From NCBI RefSeq assembly GCF_022662305.1, contig NZ_JAKNQH010000009.1, forward strand, positions 62,001-126,000: a DNA stretch of 64,000 nucleotides, read 5' to 3'. The stretch comes from Sphingomonas sp. BAUL-RG-20F-R05-02 (GTDB lineage: Bacteria > Pseudomonadota > Alphaproteobacteria > Sphingomonadales > Sphingomonadaceae). The notes beneath the pieces are model-generated. The model was given only the letters and a program-made list of their open reading frames with translations, had not been told where the DNA came from and did no database searches. Both the position numbers and the translations under genes were made by a program. Shown in pieces: positions 1 through 11,100 of the stretch. The stretch's first letter is position 1. The number at the start of each line of letters is the position of its first letter.

Positions 1-2968
1 ACAGGCCAGCCAGGATCACCGCGACCGTCATAGCCTTGGGCCGGACACGAAGGAGGGCGCCTTCGCGCACGGCAGCCTCGACCTCGGCATCGTCCGGCAC
101 CGGGCCTCGGGCATCCAGCGCATGCTTGAGGTAGATCAGCATCACCACGCCGAACTCCGCTGAGACACCGGCGAGCGCAATGAACCCGACACCGGTCGCG
201 ACCGATTGGTTGTAACCGAGCAGATAGAGCAGCCATAGACCGCCGGTGAGCGCGAACGGAAGCGTGCCCATCACCAGTGCGGCTTCATCGAGCCGGCGAA
301 AGGTCGCGTAGAGCAGCAGGAAGATGATGACCAAGGTCGCCGGAACGACGATCTTCAATCGCTCGACCGCGCGCTGTAGATACTCGAACTGGCCGGTATA
401 GGTGACACTGACGCCGGGCGGCAGTTTCACCTTGGCGGCGATCGCGTTCTGCAGATCACGAACGATGGTGGTGAGCGGCGCGCCGCGCCCGTCGATGTAG
501 ATCCACGTCACCGGTCGGCCGTTCTCGCTGCGTAGCATCGGCGGGCCGTCGGTGATGCGAACGGCGGCGACGGTGCCGAGCGTGATCTGCTGCCGTGCCG
601 GCGTCAGCACGGCTAAGTTTCTCAAGCCATCGATGCTGTCGCGCAACTCACGCGGGTAGCGCACACTGATTGGATAACGCGCGAGTCCCTCGACGGTCTG
701 GCCGATCGTCTCTCCGCCGATCGCGCTCGACACGATCGACTGCGCATCGGCGACGTTGAGACCATAGCGTGCCGCAGCGGCCCGGTTGATATCGACATCG
801 ATATACCGCCCGCCGGTGAGCCGTTCGGCCAGCGCAGACCCCACCCCGGGCACGGTCTTCGCGACCTGTTCGATCTCGCGCGCCGCCGCGTCGATCTCGG
901 CGAGGTTCGCCCCTGCCACCTTGATCCCGATCGGGCTCTTGATGCCGGTCGACAGCATCTCGATCCGATTGCGGATCGGCGGAATCCAGAAATTGGCGAG
1001 GCCCGGCACCTTCACCGCCTTGTCGAGCTGATCGATCAATTTGTCCTGCGTCATGCCCGCGCGCCACTGATCCTTGGGCTTGAAGCGGATCGTGGTCTCG
1101 AACATTTCGAGCGGGGCAGGGTCGGTCGCGGTATCGGCGCGACCGGCCTTGCCGAACACGCTTGCCACTTCGGGTACGGTCTTGATGAGCCGGTCGGTGA
1201 GCTGGAGAAGCTGGCCGGCCTTGGCGGTCGAGATCCCGGGCAGCGCGGACGGCATGTAGAGCAGGTCGCCCTCGTTCATCTGCGGGATGAACTCGCCGCC
1301 AAGCTGACTGATCGGCCAGAGGCTGGTCGCAAACACGAGGCCGGCAATGACCAGCGCCTGCTTCGGCCGCGCCAATACCCAATCGAGCGCGGGACGATAG
1401 ATGCGGGTGAGGACGCGATTGATCGGGTTGGCATTCTCGGATGGGATGCGACCGCGGATCAGCAACCCCATCAGCACCGGGATCAGCGTGATCGACAGGA
1501 TCGCCGCACCTGCCATCGCATAGGTCTTGGTGAAGGCGAGGGGCGCGAACAGCCGCCCCTCCTGACCCTGAAGCGAGAAGATCGGCACGAACGAGAAAGT
1601 GATAATGAGAAGGCTGAGGAACAGCGCCGGGCCGACCTCGACCGCTGCCGCGGTGATCACGCGCCAGCGCTCGGCACCCGCCAATGTCTCATCGGGATGA
1701 TCGTGCGCCCAATGCTCGAGATGTTTGTGCGCGTTTTCGATCATGACGACGGCCGCATCGACCATCGCACCGATGGCGATGGCAATGCCGCCCAGCGAGA
1801 GGATATTGGCGTTCAGTCCCTGCACGCGCATCGCGATAAAGGCGATGAGGATACCGAGCGGCAGAGTGAGAATGGCGACCAGCGCCGATCGAACGTGCCA
1901 GAGGAACAGCGCGCAGACGAGCGCAACGACGATGAACTCCTCGATCAGCTTGGCGGTCAGATTATCGACCGCGCGATCGATCAGGCCCGAGCGGTCATAG
2001 GTGGTGACGACCTCCACGCCGGGCGGCAGGCTCTTCTTCAATTCCTCGAGCCGGGTGCGTACCCCGTCGATCACCTCGCGCGCGTTCTTGCCCTGGCGCA
2101 TCACGATGACACCGCCTGCAACCTCGCCCTCGCCGTTGAGCTCGGCCAACCCGCGACGCATCTCGGGACCGATCTGAATTGTGGCGACGTCGCCGAGTGT
2201 CACGGGCACGCCGCCAACCGTCTTGAGCGGCACGCTGCGGAAATCGTCGAGCGTCTTCAGATAGCCGGTCGCACGGACGATATATTCCGCCTCGGCCATC
2301 TCGAGGACCGATCCGCCGCTCTCCTGGTTGCCGCGCTTCAGCGCCTCGGTCACCGCCTCGTGAGTGATGCCGTAAGCGGCCAGCTTCTGCGGATCGAGGA
2401 CGACCTGATACTGCTTCACCATGCCGCCGATGCTCGCGACCTCGGCGACCCCCGGCACGGTCTTCAATTCGTAGCGCAGGAACCAGTCCTGGATGCTGCG
2501 GAGTTGCGCGAGGTCGTGACGCCCGGTCCGGTCAACCAGCGCATATTCATAGACCCAGCCCACCCCGGTAGCATCCGGGCCGAGCGATGCCTTTGCGCCC
2601 TCGGGCAGGCGGCTTTGCACCTGGCTCAGATATTCGAGTACCCGGCTGCGCGCCCAATAGAGATCGGTCGCATCGTCGAACAGCACATAGACGAAGCTGT
2701 CGCCGACGAACGAATAGCCGCGCACCACGCGCGCGCCCGGCACGGACAGCATCGTCGTCGCGAGCGGATACGTGACCTGGTTCTCGACGATCTGCGGGGC
2801 CTGGCCCGGATAGGTGGTGCGGATGATGACCTGGACGTCGGACAGGTCGGGCAGCGCATCGACTGCTGTCGAGCGCAGAGCGCCCACTCCGACGACGATC
2901 AGCGCGAGGGCTGCGAGCAGGACGAGGACACGCGCCTTGACGGACGCCTCGATGATCCGCGCGATCAC
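1..2968 (-). CDS. cusA: CusA copper/silver efflux RND transporter (partial, C-terminus outside window)
   Basis: Inner-membrane proton-driven pump of a tripartite Cu(I)/Ag(I) exporter. About 989 codons lie in the window; CusA is usually about 1040-1050 residues, so roughly the last 55 are cut off by the left edge. The N-terminus has the expected first membrane helix followed by the porter-domain stretch [13 protein letters not shown]. The transmembrane proton-relay segment reads [19 protein letters not shown]. Two typical CusA stretches are present, [16 protein letters not shown] and [20 protein letters not shown], which separate it from CzcA. The start is a GTG at 2966-2968 that overlaps the CusB stop in a GTGA junction, implying translational coupling. 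It is the last visible gene of the cus operon. The Cu/Ag assignment comes from family motifs. Confidence 0.95.
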   Translation of the reverse strand, partial: MIARIIEASVKARVLVLLAALALIVVGVGALRSTAVDALPDLSDVQVIIRTTYPGQAPQIVENQVTYPLATTMLSVPGARVVRGYSFVGDSFVYVLFDDATDLYWARSRVLEYLSQVQSRLPEGAKASLGPDATGVGWVYEYALVDRTGRHDLAQLRSIQDWFLRYELKTVPGVAEVASIGGMVKQYQVVLDPQKLAAYGITHEAVTEALKRGNQESGGSVLEMAEAEYIVRATGYLKTLDDFRSVPLKTVGGVPVTLGDVATIQIGPEMRRGLAELNGEGEVAGGVIVMRQGKNAREVIDGVRTRLEELKKSLPPGVEVVTTYDRSGLIDRAVDNLTAKLIEEFIVVALVCALFLWHVRSALVAILTLPLGILIAFIAMRVQGLNANILSLGGIAIAIGAMVDAAVVMIENAHKHLEHWAHDHPDETLAGAERWRVITAAAVEVGPALFLSLLIITFSFVPIFSLQGQEGRLFAPLAFTKTYAMAGAAILSITLIPVLMGLLIRGRIPSENANPINRVLTRIYRPALDWVLARPKQALVIAGLVFATSLWPISQLGGEFIPQMNEGDLLYMPSALPGISTAKAGQLLQLTDRLIKTVPEVASVFGKAGRADTATDPAPLEMFETTIRFKPKDQWRAGMTQDKLIDQLDKAVKVPGLANFWIPPIRNRIEMLSTGIKSPIGIKVAGANLAEIDAAAREIEQVAKTVPGVGSALAERLTGGRYIDVDINRAAAARYGLNVADAQSIVSSAIGGETIGQTVEGLARYPISVRYPRELRDSIDGLRNLAVLTPARQQITLGTVAAVRITDGPPMLRSENGRPVTWIYIDGRGAPLTTIVRDLQNAIAAKVKLPPGVSVTYTGQFEYLQRAVERLKIVVPATLVIIFLLLYATFRRLDEAALVMGTLPFALTGGLWLLYLLGYNQSVATGVGFIALAGVSAEFGVVMLIYLKHALDARGPVPDDAEVEAAVREGALLRVRPKAMTVAVILAGL

Positions 2969-4212
2969 TTCGTGTCGCCCGTGATTCGCCGCGCGGCGAT
3001 GCCGGTCAGACTCGCCTCGCTGTCGAGCAGGAACTGGCCCGACGCGACGACCTTCTCGCCTGGTGCCAGTCCGGCGAGGATTTCGGTCCTGCCACCTGCC
3101 TCACGGCCCGTCTTGACCTCTGCTGGCCGATAGCGGCCCTTATCCTCGGCGAGCATGACCAGCGTCCGCATGCCGGTGCGGATCACGGCTTCGCTCGGCA
3201 CAAGCAGCGCGGTGTCGGACGTGCCGCCCAGATGGACGGTCGCGAACATGCCGGGGCGAAGACGACCGCCTGGGTTGCGCAGCTCGATCCGTACCGTGAG
3301 CGTGCGGCTGTCGGCCTGCGTCGTCGGCAAGATGGCGATGATCCGCCCGGTAAAATGCTCGGCAGGGAAGGCCGCCAATTCGGCAGTCGCGGTCTGTCCC
3401 ACCTTGACCGCATTGGCCCGTACCTCGGGTACTGCGGCATTAAGCCAGACCGTGGAGAGCCCGTTGACCTGTGCCAGCGCCTGCCCGACGGCGAGCGTTA
3501 CACCTTGCCGCGCGTCAAGCGTCTGGATGACGCCGGCGATCGGACTGCGCACGGTGGTCATGCCGCGCCCGCGCGGCGTGCCACCCGGAATACCGAGAAG
3601 GCGCAGGCGCTGGGCCGCGGCCGCGGTGAGCGCCCTGTCGCCGGTCCGCCGCACGGCCTCATACTCCGCCTGTGCACCGCCCCATTCGGGCACCAAGATG
3701 TCGGCGATCGGCGCACCGCGCGCGATCACGTCGCCCGGCGCCCGATTATATACCCGCTGGACGAACCCGGCTGCGCGCGACTGGATGATCGCCACGTCGC
3801 GCTGGTTGAAGTCGATCGTGCCGGTCGCATCCAGTGCGCCGGCCAGCATCCCGGTAGTCGCCGTGGCGATACGGATGCCGAGACTTTGCATTGCGGACGG
3901 ATCAATCGAGATGCCGGGCTTGGAAGTCGTTCCCGTGGCACTCGCATCCGGATATTTGGGGATCGTCTTCATCCCCATCGACGAGAGCGAGTCCGGATTG
4001 TCGTAATGCTCCTGCGGCACCATCGGGTCGTAATAATAGAGTGGCTTGGGTTTAGCCGAGGAGGCCGGATCGGCGGTCGCCGATGTCACCGGAGCTGTCG
4101 TAGCCGGGCTGGTCAGCCGCGCCGCCACGAACCCGATCCCGCCGCTGGCCAGGATCGCGAGAACAACGGCGCGTGACGCGGGCGTGCGGGGGACGAGATT
4201 GCGCGGGCTCAT
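2965..4212 (-). CDS. cusB: CusB-type efflux RND periplasmic adaptor
   Basis: Membrane-fusion protein linking CusA to the outer-membrane channel; 415 residues. An N-terminal signal/anchor helix (about residues 15-33) is followed by a short heavy-metal-binding segment around residues 58-85, with [15 protein letters not shown] and [11 protein letters not shown]. This aromatic/Met-rich block is found in CusB-type adaptors that receive Cu/Ag. The central part has the usual barrel-sandwich and beta-barrel pattern ([28 protein letters not shown]). Its start overlaps the stop of the upstream channel gene by 4 bp, and its stop overlaps cusA, so the three pump parts are translationally coupled. Confidence 0.92.
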   Translation of the reverse strand: MSPRNLVPRTPASRAVVLAILASGGIGFVAARLTSPATTAPVTSATADPASSAKPKPLYYYDPMVPQEHYDNPDSLSSMGMKTIPKYPDASATGTTSKPGISIDPSAMQSLGIRIATATTGMLAGALDATGTIDFNQRDVAIIQSRAAGFVQRVYNRAPGDVIARGAPIADILVPEWGGAQAEYEAVRRTGDRALTAAAAQRLRLLGIPGGTPRGRGMTTVRSPIAGVIQTLDARQGVTLAVGQALAQVNGLSTVWLNAAVPEVRANAVKVGQTATAELAAFPAEHFTGRIIAILPTTQADSRTLTVRIELRNPGGRLRPGMFATVHLGGTSDTALLVPSEAVIRTGMRTLVMLAEDKGRYRPAEVKTGREAGGRTEILAGLAPGEKVVASGQFLLDSEASLTGIAARRITGDTK

Positions 4213-5447
4213 CGTGGATCGCTCCGATAGGTGAGAGTGAGACGTGCGCCATCGATCGCGACCAATGCCTCGCGGTCGAGCGTTTCGAGGGCCGCATTGG
4301 CAAGCGCACTATGTGCGTCGACGACATCGAGCAGTCCGGCACGTCCGCCAGCATAGCTCGCGGTCTCGAGATCGACGCGCTCGCGCGCTAGCGGCTCGAG
4401 CGTCTCCTTCGATCGCATCCACTGCGCATGGTGCATCACATGATCGGCAAGGCCCGCATCGAGACCTGCCGCGAGTTGGCGGGCGGTATCTTCCTGTTCG
4501 GCGCGCCGTTTCGCCGCGTCCGCGGCGCGTGCGGCGATCAACGGGTCCTGTCGGTGCGATTTGAACAGCGGCAAGCCGATGGTGACGCCCGCCGAGACAT
4601 AATCGCCAAAGCGCGGGTCGCGGCGCTGGTAGCTGACGTCGACCCCGAAATCGGGGCGGCGATCGGCCTGCGCCAACCGGACGTCGGCATCGGCCTGCCC
4701 GACACGGGCGGCAATCGCTGCCAGCATGGGGTTGCGGTCAAGCGCACTGCGCAATTGCGCGGGGTTCACCATGAAGTCTGGCACCGGGCCGGCGACCGCC
4801 GGGGTCGGATCTCCGGTCCAGCGGATCAGATCTGAGCGCGCGCGCGCGACCGCGGACACCAGCTCGTCGCGGCGATCATCGAGGGCTGCGAGACCCTGGC
4901 GTCCCGCAAGCGTCTGCGCCGGGCGAGCGTTACCGACCGATACCGCACTGGGGGATGTCCGTACCAGACGCTCCAGCCTACCGCGCACGGCGTCGAGTGC
5001 TACGAGACGGCGCTCGGCATAAGCCAGTGTGATCCAAGCGATTGCAGTTTCGACCTCAACGGTGCGGGCTTCAGCTACCGCCTCTGCATCGGCAGTCGCG
5101 ATATCAGTATCGGCGCGCGCCTGTTGCGCGTGCCGCTTGGCCGCGTTCGGAATGTCCTGTGACAGTCCGACCCGCGCCCACGTGAAATTGTCGCGATTGG
5201 GCTCGAACGCGAGCGGCCCCGAGACCGGGAAGCTGTCGACCCCGAGCGCGAGCTTCGGATCGGGGAGGGCGCCTGCAGCCCCACGTGAAGCACGCGCGCT
5301 ATCAGCACCGAGGGTACGAGCGCGTAGTGACGGCGCATGGCCCTTCGCTGCGGCGAGCGCCGCATCGAAGGTGAGCGGTCCAGCCGTCGCTGTGGTGGTG
5401 GTAAGCGCAGCGATCAGCGCAGCGCTCAGTATCGTGTATCTGGACAT
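4209..5447 (-). CDS. TolC-family outer-membrane efflux channel (CusC-like)
   Basis: Outer-membrane channel of the cus pump, 412 residues. An N-terminal signal peptide (about residues 1-22, ending TATAG) precedes two TolC/OEP repeats rich in Ala/Arg alpha-helix. Family landmarks include LTFDAALAAAKGHAPSL near the start and AGGRAGLLDVVDAHSALA near the end. No lipobox is seen, so it is probably not lipid anchored like E. coli CusC. A GGGGA-type ribosome site lies just before the ATG. It follows two small secreted metal-operon proteins and overlaps cusB by ATGA. Confidence 0.9.
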   Translation of the reverse strand: MSRYTILSAALIAALTTTTATAGPLTFDAALAAAKGHAPSLRARTLGADSARASRGAAGALPDPKLALGVDSFPVSGPLAFEPNRDNFTWARVGLSQDIPNAAKRHAQQARADTDIATADAEAVAEARTVEVETAIAWITLAYAERRLVALDAVRGRLERLVRTSPSAVSVGNARPAQTLAGRQGLAALDDRRDELVSAVARARSDLIRWTGDPTPAVAGPVPDFMVNPAQLRSALDRNPMLAAIAARVGQADADVRLAQADRRPDFGVDVSYQRRDPRFGDYVSAGVTIGLPLFKSHRQDPLIAARAADAAKRRAEQEDTARQLAAGLDAGLADHVMHHAQWMRSKETLEPLARERVDLETASYAGGRAGLLDVVDAHSALANAALETLDREALVAIDGARLTLTYRSDPR

Positions 5448-5524
5448 GGTTTCCCCGCTGGCAGACGAGAGTGTAGAACCGACCGGCAGGGCTTCGACCT
5501 GCCGGTCGGTTCCTCATCGCTTGC

Positions 5525-5785
5525 TCAAGAGCTATGTGAGACGCAGCAAGCCATGTTGCCGGACTTGGCCGCCATCAGTGGGCGGCCGGTGTCAGCAGCG
5601 GTCATCTCCACCGCCGCTGGAACCCAGACGCGATGCGACACGGCAAGCGGCGCGCGAGGGCCAGGAGCCTGGACACTAGGCCGCCATTCGTAATGACCAT
5701 CGTCGGCGCGCGGAGACGCGGATGCGGAAGTGGCCGCAAGCGTGGCAAGAATACCGACGAGAGCGCCGGAAAATCCGATTTTCAT
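5525..5785 (-). CDS. Small secreted protein of the cus operon, unknown function
   Basis: 86-residue protein with a signal peptide MKIGFSGALVGILATLAATSASA and a short mature part of about 62 residues ending in MACCVSHSS. The mature part has HYEWRP and a C-terminal Cys pair plus His, which could bind metal, but I recognise no named family. The ATG at 5785 is preferred over an upstream GTG because AAGGATCG lies about 8 nt before it and the signal peptide then begins at residue 1. It lies 77 bp upstream of the channel gene on the same strand. Confidence 0.65.
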   Translation of the reverse strand: MKIGFSGALVGILATLAATSASASPRADDGHYEWRPSVQAPGPRAPLAVSHRVWVPAAVEMTAADTGRPLMAAKSGNMACCVSHSS

Positions 5786-5866
5786 GATGTTCGATCCTTG
5801 ATCTGAGCAGTGGCCGCCAGCACGCAATCGCCTCGAAAGGGGCCTGCGGCAGACGGAATCCGGGTG

Positions 5867-6226
5867 TCAGATCAGGAAGCTGGGTGGATCGGGCTCGGGA
5901 CCGTAGGTGCGGCCTTCAAGGCGCGCGGTCAGCGTCCACGCTGGTGTAAGAAGGTCAAGCTGCCGCGCTGAAAGCGTGATGCCGACAGGTTGAAGAATGG
6001 GCGCAATCGCGCATCCCATCACAGCAATGCACTGAAGGGTCATCTTCTTGCACGGCATAGAGCCGTGCATCTGCCCGGACATCATGCTGTTGCCGCAATC
6101 CATCGTCGCCATAGCCGTCATCGGCATGGTGACGCCCTGGGCGGGGCTCATAGCCATCGCCGTCGATTGCCCAAATAGACCGAGAACGGCCATGAACAGC
6201 AGGAAAGGGCGCAGAAGGCGTGTCAC
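5867..6226 (-). CDS. Met/Cys/His-containing secreted protein at the head of the cus operon
   Basis: 119 residues, GTG start; the upstream ATG reads straight into a stop. A signal peptide (about residues 1-25, ending STAMA) is followed by a segment dense in Met, Cys and His: MPMTAMATMDCGNSMMSG then QMHGSMPCKKMTLQC. Such composition suits Cu(I)/Ag(I) binding, so a periplasmic metal chaperone or scavenger is plausible. I cannot name a family. It is the first gene of the cus transcription unit. A candidate promoter and a small hairpin lie within 70 bp upstream. Confidence 0.7.
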   Translation of the reverse strand: MTRLLRPFLLFMAVLGLFGQSTAMAMSPAQGVTMPMTAMATMDCGNSMMSGQMHGSMPCKKMTLQCIAVMGCAIAPILQPVGITLSARQLDLLTPAWTLTARLEGRTYGPEPDPPSFLI

Positions 6227-6238
6227 GTCATGGAAGAC

Positions 6239-6263
6239 TTAGGGCAAAGGGTTTCCGAGTCAA
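6239..6263 (-). promoter_or_regulatory. Candidate promoter of the cus operon
   Basis: On the minus strand TTGACT (6258-6263) is followed after 16 bp by TAAGTC, a reasonable sigma-70-like pair just before the GTG at 6226. No copper-regulator box was identified with confidence. The -10 match is weak. Confidence 0.3.
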
Positions 6264-6274
6264 TTAAACGTACT

Positions 6275-6292
6275 TCGGTGACTAATCACCGA
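6275..6292. repeat. Perfect hairpin TCGGTGA-N4-TCACCGA
   Basis: A 7-bp perfect inverted repeat with a 4-nt centre. It spans the stop codon of the small upstream ORF and lies about 50 bp before the cus operon start. It could terminate the upstream zip/czc transcription unit or act as an operator for the cus operon. There is no clean U-run, so a terminator is not certain. Confidence 0.4.
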
Positions 6293-6486
6293 CGGGTTAC
6301 ACCGTCGCGCCACGGTCGCTGCGAGGATCGCAGCGTAATGCGCAAGGCCGCAGCACGACCGCGGATCGCATCCATCGTCCGTCCCATCTCGCGGGCGATC
6401 TGCGCGATGGTCTGCTTGGCCGTCACACGCCGGCGTAGCTCGGCGTCGGCCTCGTCCGTCCAGCGTGCGCCATGCTGATCAGTCAG
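6286..6486 (-). CDS. Small SANT/HTH-like protein, possible CTG start
   Basis: An open frame of 66 codons that reads well as a small DNA-binding-like protein: RWTDEADAELRRRV then AKQTIAQIAREMGRTMDAIR. This resembles short Myb/SANT or winged-helix segments. There is no ATG, GTG or TTG at the expected place; CTG at 6484-6486 overlaps the ZIP stop in a CTGA junction and has GAGGAG about 9 nt upstream. Start and reality are uncertain, but the frame continues the operon direction and ends just before the cus promoter region. Confidence 0.4.
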   Translation of the reverse strand: MTDQHGARWTDEADAELRRRVTAKQTIAQIAREMGRTMDAIRGRAAALRITLRSSQRPWRDGVTRR

Positions 6487-7169
6487 CCCAAAATCTCCTC
6501 GATCAGGAGCAACCCCAGAAAGCCGATGAAGAACATGGCGCTGATGAGCGGGGTGTCGGGCTTCTCATGCGCTTCGACCAACAGCTCCTCGGTCACGAGG
6601 TAGAGCAAAGCCATCAGCCCGAAACTGAGAAATCCGGCGATGACGACGGGCGGAAGGAGCGCCACGGGCGTCGCCAGCGTCGCGCCGATCGGGAGCAGCA
6701 GGGCGATCCCCACCGTGGTCGCCACGATGCGGGCCTTCGATCGGATCGTCTCGCCAAGCTCGGTCGTCACGGTTAACCCGAGGAACAGCACCTCGAGGGT
6801 CAAAGCAATGGTGAGCAATATGCCCGCCTTGCCACCAGCGACGAACGCCAGTCCCAGCACCAGCCCGTCGATCAGGATGTCGACACCGACCGCGCCGAGC
6901 ATCGCGATAGGCCCCTTGGCCCGACCCTCGATGGCTTTCAGCGAAAGCATGACGATGATGCCGATCGCCCCCCCGATGAAGGTCGCGATGGGCGAGCCTT
7001 CGTGCATCACCTGCGGAAGGATCTCGACTGCGGCTGCGGCGAACACCACACCTGCTGCCAGATGTTGCATCGCGCTTACGACGGCTTCGCTCGGTCGTCG
7101 GGTGACGGCGACTAGCGAACCGAGCAGCACGGCCGTGACCGGAATCAGGGTGAAGAGTAGTGCCTGCAT
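6483..7169 (-). CDS. ZIP-family metal transporter
   Basis: Membrane protein of 228 residues with about seven to eight hydrophobic helices. ZIP features include LAAGVVFAAAAVEILPQVMH near residue 40 and the metal-site helix stretches VDILIDGLVLGLAF and TLEVLFLG. ZIP proteins move Zn(II) or related ions toward the cytosol; some distant members export. Here it closes a Czc-type efflux operon, 10 bp behind czcD, so a role in zinc homeostasis or balancing uptake is inferred. The His-rich loop of classical ZIPs is not obvious. Confidence 0.85.
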   Translation of the reverse strand: MQALLFTLIPVTAVLLGSLVAVTRRPSEAVVSAMQHLAAGVVFAAAAVEILPQVMHEGSPIATFIGGAIGIIVMLSLKAIEGRAKGPIAMLGAVGVDILIDGLVLGLAFVAGGKAGILLTIALTLEVLFLGLTVTTELGETIRSKARIVATTVGIALLLPIGATLATPVALLPPVVIAGFLSFGLMALLYLVTEELLVEAHEKPDTPLISAMFFIGFLGLLLIEEILG

Positions 7170-7179
7170 GTCGCGAGCC

Positions 7180-8148
7180 TCAAACGGTCTTGTCGGATTC
7201 GAGCGCGCATGGCGTTCCAGGGTCGGTCTCGATCTGGATCGTCGCGTGGTCGATCCCGAATTTCTCCTTCAGGGCTGCCGCGACGCCGGCCGTGTAGGCG
7301 TCGCCGGGGTAGCCGCCCGGGACGAGCAGATGCACGGTCAGTGCCGTCTCGGTCGTGCTCATCGGCCAGACGTGGAGGTCGTGGATCTCCTGCACGCCCT
7401 GGCGTCCGCGCAGGAACGTGCCGATTTCCTCCGGGTCGAGGCCGGGGGGTGCGGCCTGAAGGCTCATGTTCACGGAATCGCGGAGCAGCCCCCACGTCCC
7501 GATCGCGATTACCGCAACGATGACGAGGCTCGTCACCGGGTCGATCCAGGTGAGCCCGGTCTTTACGATGATGAAGCCTGCCACCACGACGCCGGCCGAC
7601 ACTGCGGCGTCGGCCGCCATGTGGAGGAACGCGCCCTTAATATTGAGGTCGCCCTTGCGGCCGGACATGAACAGCAGCGCGGTCGCCGTGTTGACGACGA
7701 TACCGATCGCCGCGACGATCATCACCGTGCCGCCCGCAACCGGAGCCGGCTCGGAAAAGCGACGGATCGCCTCCACCGCGATCACGACGATCGCGACGAG
7801 CAGCAGCAGTGCATTCAGGAATGCGGCCAGAATCGACGAGCTGCGGAAGCCATAGGTGTATTTGCCGCTCGGGCGGCGCTTGCCCAGCGTCGCTGCCCCC
7901 CAAGCGATGAGCAGGCCCAGCACGTCGCTCAGATTATGGCCGGCATCGGCCAGCAGCGCCATCGATCCCGAAGCGATGCCGTAACCGGCCTCGATGATGA
8001 CGAAGCCGAGATTGAGAGCGGTGCCGATCGCGAACGCCTTGCCGAAACTCTTGGGAGCGTGGCTGTGCCCATGCCCCCCGTGACCGTGATCGTGACCACC
8101 CGGTTCGCTATGGTCATGGGCGTCTCCGCCCGCTGCATGATCGTGCAT
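7180..8148 (-). CDS. czcD: CzcD/ZitB-type cation diffusion facilitator
   Basis: Inner-membrane Zn/Cd/Co exporter of 322 residues working by proton antiport. The first 32 residues are very His-rich (HDHAAGGDAHDHSEP, GHDHGHGGHGHSH), a metal-sensing or binding tail. The two CDF metal-site helices show LLADAGHNLSDVLG (HxxxD) and GAFLHMAADAAVSAG (HxxxD), giving the expected His/Asp site. The cytoplasmic C-terminal domain (about residues 220-310) includes IHDLHVWPMSTTETALTVHL. It lies 10 bp after czcA in the same operon and would move cytosolic metal to the periplasm for the RND pump. Confidence 0.93.
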   Translation of the reverse strand: MHDHAAGGDAHDHSEPGGHDHGHGGHGHSHAPKSFGKAFAIGTALNLGFVIIEAGYGIASGSMALLADAGHNLSDVLGLLIAWGAATLGKRRPSGKYTYGFRSSSILAAFLNALLLLVAIVVIAVEAIRRFSEPAPVAGGTVMIVAAIGIVVNTATALLFMSGRKGDLNIKGAFLHMAADAAVSAGVVVAGFIIVKTGLTWIDPVTSLVIVAVIAIGTWGLLRDSVNMSLQAAPPGLDPEEIGTFLRGRQGVQEIHDLHVWPMSTTETALTVHLLVPGGYPGDAYTAGVAAALKEKFGIDHATIQIETDPGTPCALESDKTV

Positions 8149-8158
8149 GATCTGTCTT

Positions 8159-11100
8159 TCAGTGTGCCGCAGCGGGCAGGGGAGGGAGTTCGAGATGGCC
8201 GTCCGACGACGCAGGCAGCGTGCGCGCGCCGAAGCGGGCGTAGAGCGTCGGCAGCACGAACAGCGTCAGCAGCGTGGCGGAGATCAGCCCGCCGATGACG
8301 ACGGTCGCGAGGGGCTTCTGCACCTCGGCACCGGCACCGTGCCCCAGCGCCATCGGTACGAACCCGAGCGACGCGACGAGTGCGGTCATGGCAACCGGCC
8401 TGAGCCTGGCGAGCGCCCCTTGGTGCGCCGCCACAGCGCGATCCACGCCGTCGCGCATCAGGTCGTGGATGGAGGACACCATCACCAACCCGTTGAGCAC
8501 CGCGATGCCCGACAGCGCGATGAAGCCTACGGCCGCGGAAATGGAGAATGGCATCCCCCGCAGCACCAGCGCCAGCACTCCGCCTACCAAGGCCAGGGGC
8601 ACGCCCGTGAACACGATCAGCGCGTCCCGAACGGAGCCTAGCGCCCCGTAAAGCAGCAGCATGATGACGGCGAAGCAGATCGGCACGACGATCGCGAGCC
8701 GGTCGCGTGCAGACGCCAGATTTTCGAACTGGCCGCCCCATTCGAGATAAGTGCCCGGAGGTAGCTTCACCTGGCTGTCGATCGCGGCGCGCGCATCGGC
8801 GACGACACCTGCCACATCGCGGTCGCGGACGTTCGCCTGCACCACGACGCGCCGCTTTCCGTTCTCCCGGCTGATCTGGTTGGGACCGTCGACGACGGCG
8901 ATATCCGCGACCGTCGACAACGGCACGAAACCGCCGCCTGCGGTCGGCACGGGCACCTGGGCGACCGCGGTCAGATCGGATCGTGCGCTTTCCGCCATGC
9001 GGATCACGACGGGGAAGCGGCGATCGCCTTCGAAGATGACGCCGGCTTGGCGTCCCCCGATCGCGGCGGCAACCGTGTCCTGCACGTCGCCGGCCGTCAC
9101 CCCGACCCGCGACATGGCGGTGCGGTTGGGACGGATGTCGAGCATCGGCAGACCTTCGGTCTGCTCGACCCGGACGTCTGCGGCGCCGCGCGTCGTACGC
9201 AGGATGCCGGCGATGCGATTTGCGGTCGCGTTCATCTCGCCGAAGTCGTCGCCGAACACCTTGATCGCGATATCGCCGCGCACACCGGCGATCAGCTCGT
9301 TGAAGCGCATCTGGATGGGCTGGGTGATCTCGTAGGCATTGCCCGGCAGGGTGGAGAGACGCTTTTCCAATTGCTCGACCAGCGCCTCCTTTGACAGACC
9401 GGGGTCAGGCCATTCCCCTTTGGGTTTCAGGATGACGAACGTGTCGGTCGCGTTCGCCGGCATCGGATCGGACGCGATCTCGGACGTGCCGGTGCGCGAA
9501 AAAGCGAACCGGACTTGCGGCGCCTTGGCGAGGGCCTTTTCGACCTGGAATTGCATGGCCTGGCTCTGGTCGACTGACGTGCCCGGGATGCGGACAGCCT
9601 GCACGAGGATATTGCCTTCATCGAGCTGGGGCAGGAACTCCTGGCCCAGGGTGGTGAAGGCGACACCGGCAAGCGCGAGCGCGCCGACCGCAACGCCAAT
9701 GGTGAGGCTCGGCCGGCGCATGGCCGCGCCGAGTCCCGGTTCGTAGCGTCGCCGCAGGAACGCGACGATGCGGCTTTCCTTCTCCTCGACCCGCTTGCTG
9801 AGCCAGATGGCGATGGCTGCGGGCACGAAGGTCAGCGAAAGGATGAAGGCGAAGACGAGCGCGATGATGACGGTGAGTGCCATCGGCTCGAACATCTTGC
9901 CCTCGACCCCGGAGAAGGTGAGGAGCGGCGCATAGACGAGGATGATAATCGCTTGCCCGTAAACGGATGGGCGGATCATCTCGCGGGCAGAGGCAGCGAC
10001 CAACCCGAGCCGCTGTTCCATCGTCAGCTCGCCGTCGCGGCCGTGCTGCGCCTCGGCGAGACGGCGGAGCGCATTCTCCACGATGATAACGGCGCCGTCG
10101 ACGATCAGGCCGAAGTCGAGCGCGCCGAGGCTCATCAGATTGGCGGAGACACCGGCTTTCAGCATCCCGATGCTGGTGAGCAGCATCGTGATCGGGATGA
10201 CAAATGCAGCGATCAGCGCCGCCCGGAAATTGCCGAGCAGCGCGAACAGGACGACGATGACCAGCACCGCGCCTTCGGCGAGGTTGCGGGCTACCGTGGC
10301 GATGGTGGAGTTTACCAGCTCGGTCCGATTCATGACTGGCTTCACCACCACGTCGACCGGCAAGGAACGGCCGATCTGGGTCAGCCGCTCGGCGACGCCC
10401 GTCGATACGGTGCGGCTATTTTCTCCGATCCGCATCACCGCCGTCCCGACCACGACTTCGTGGCCGTTCTCGGACGCGGACCCCATGCGGAGCGCCTGGC
10501 CGGTACGAACAATTGCGATCTGGTTGAGCAGGATCGGCACGCCCTCGCGCGTGGCAATGACGGTGCGGGCGAGTTCGTCGGCGTTGCGCACACGCCCGTC
10601 CGAGCGAACGGCAAGCCCTTCACCGTTGCGGTTGACGACGCCCGCGCCGGCGCTGGTGTTGTTGCGCTCCAGCGCCGTTGACAGATCCTGCAGCGTGAGG
10701 CGCATCGCCGCCATCCGCTGGACGTCGGGAACGACGAGATACTCCTTGGTGTAGCCGCCAAGGGAGTCGACGCCGGCCAAGCCCGCCGTACTTTTAAGCT
10801 GCGGCGTGACGATCCAGTCCTGTACGGTACGCAGGTACGTCGCCTTGTCGGCATCGCTGACGAGGTGATCGCCCTCCGGCGTGATGTAGCTGCTATCGCG
10901 TTGCAGACCGGGTTCGCCGTTACGGTGACGAGTCTGATCCAGCTCGCGATATTCGACCGTCCACATGAAGATATCGCCGAGACCGGTCGCGATAGGCCCC
11001 ATCTCGGGATTCACCCCCTGCGGAAGGCTTTCCTGGGCGGAGCGCAGGCGCTCGGCGACCTGCGCCCGTGCAAAGTAGATATCGGTCTTTTCTGAGAAAA

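Noticed and set aside
648..1382. Long minus-strand open frame within the left-edge pump gene
   Set aside because: It is Arg/Asp-rich shadow translation in another frame of cusA; the CusA frame reads with full family motifs.
1697..3133. Plus-strand open frame of 478 codons
   Set aside because: It lies opposite cusA/cusB and has only the His/Asp/Arg-rich composition of antisense GC-rich frames.
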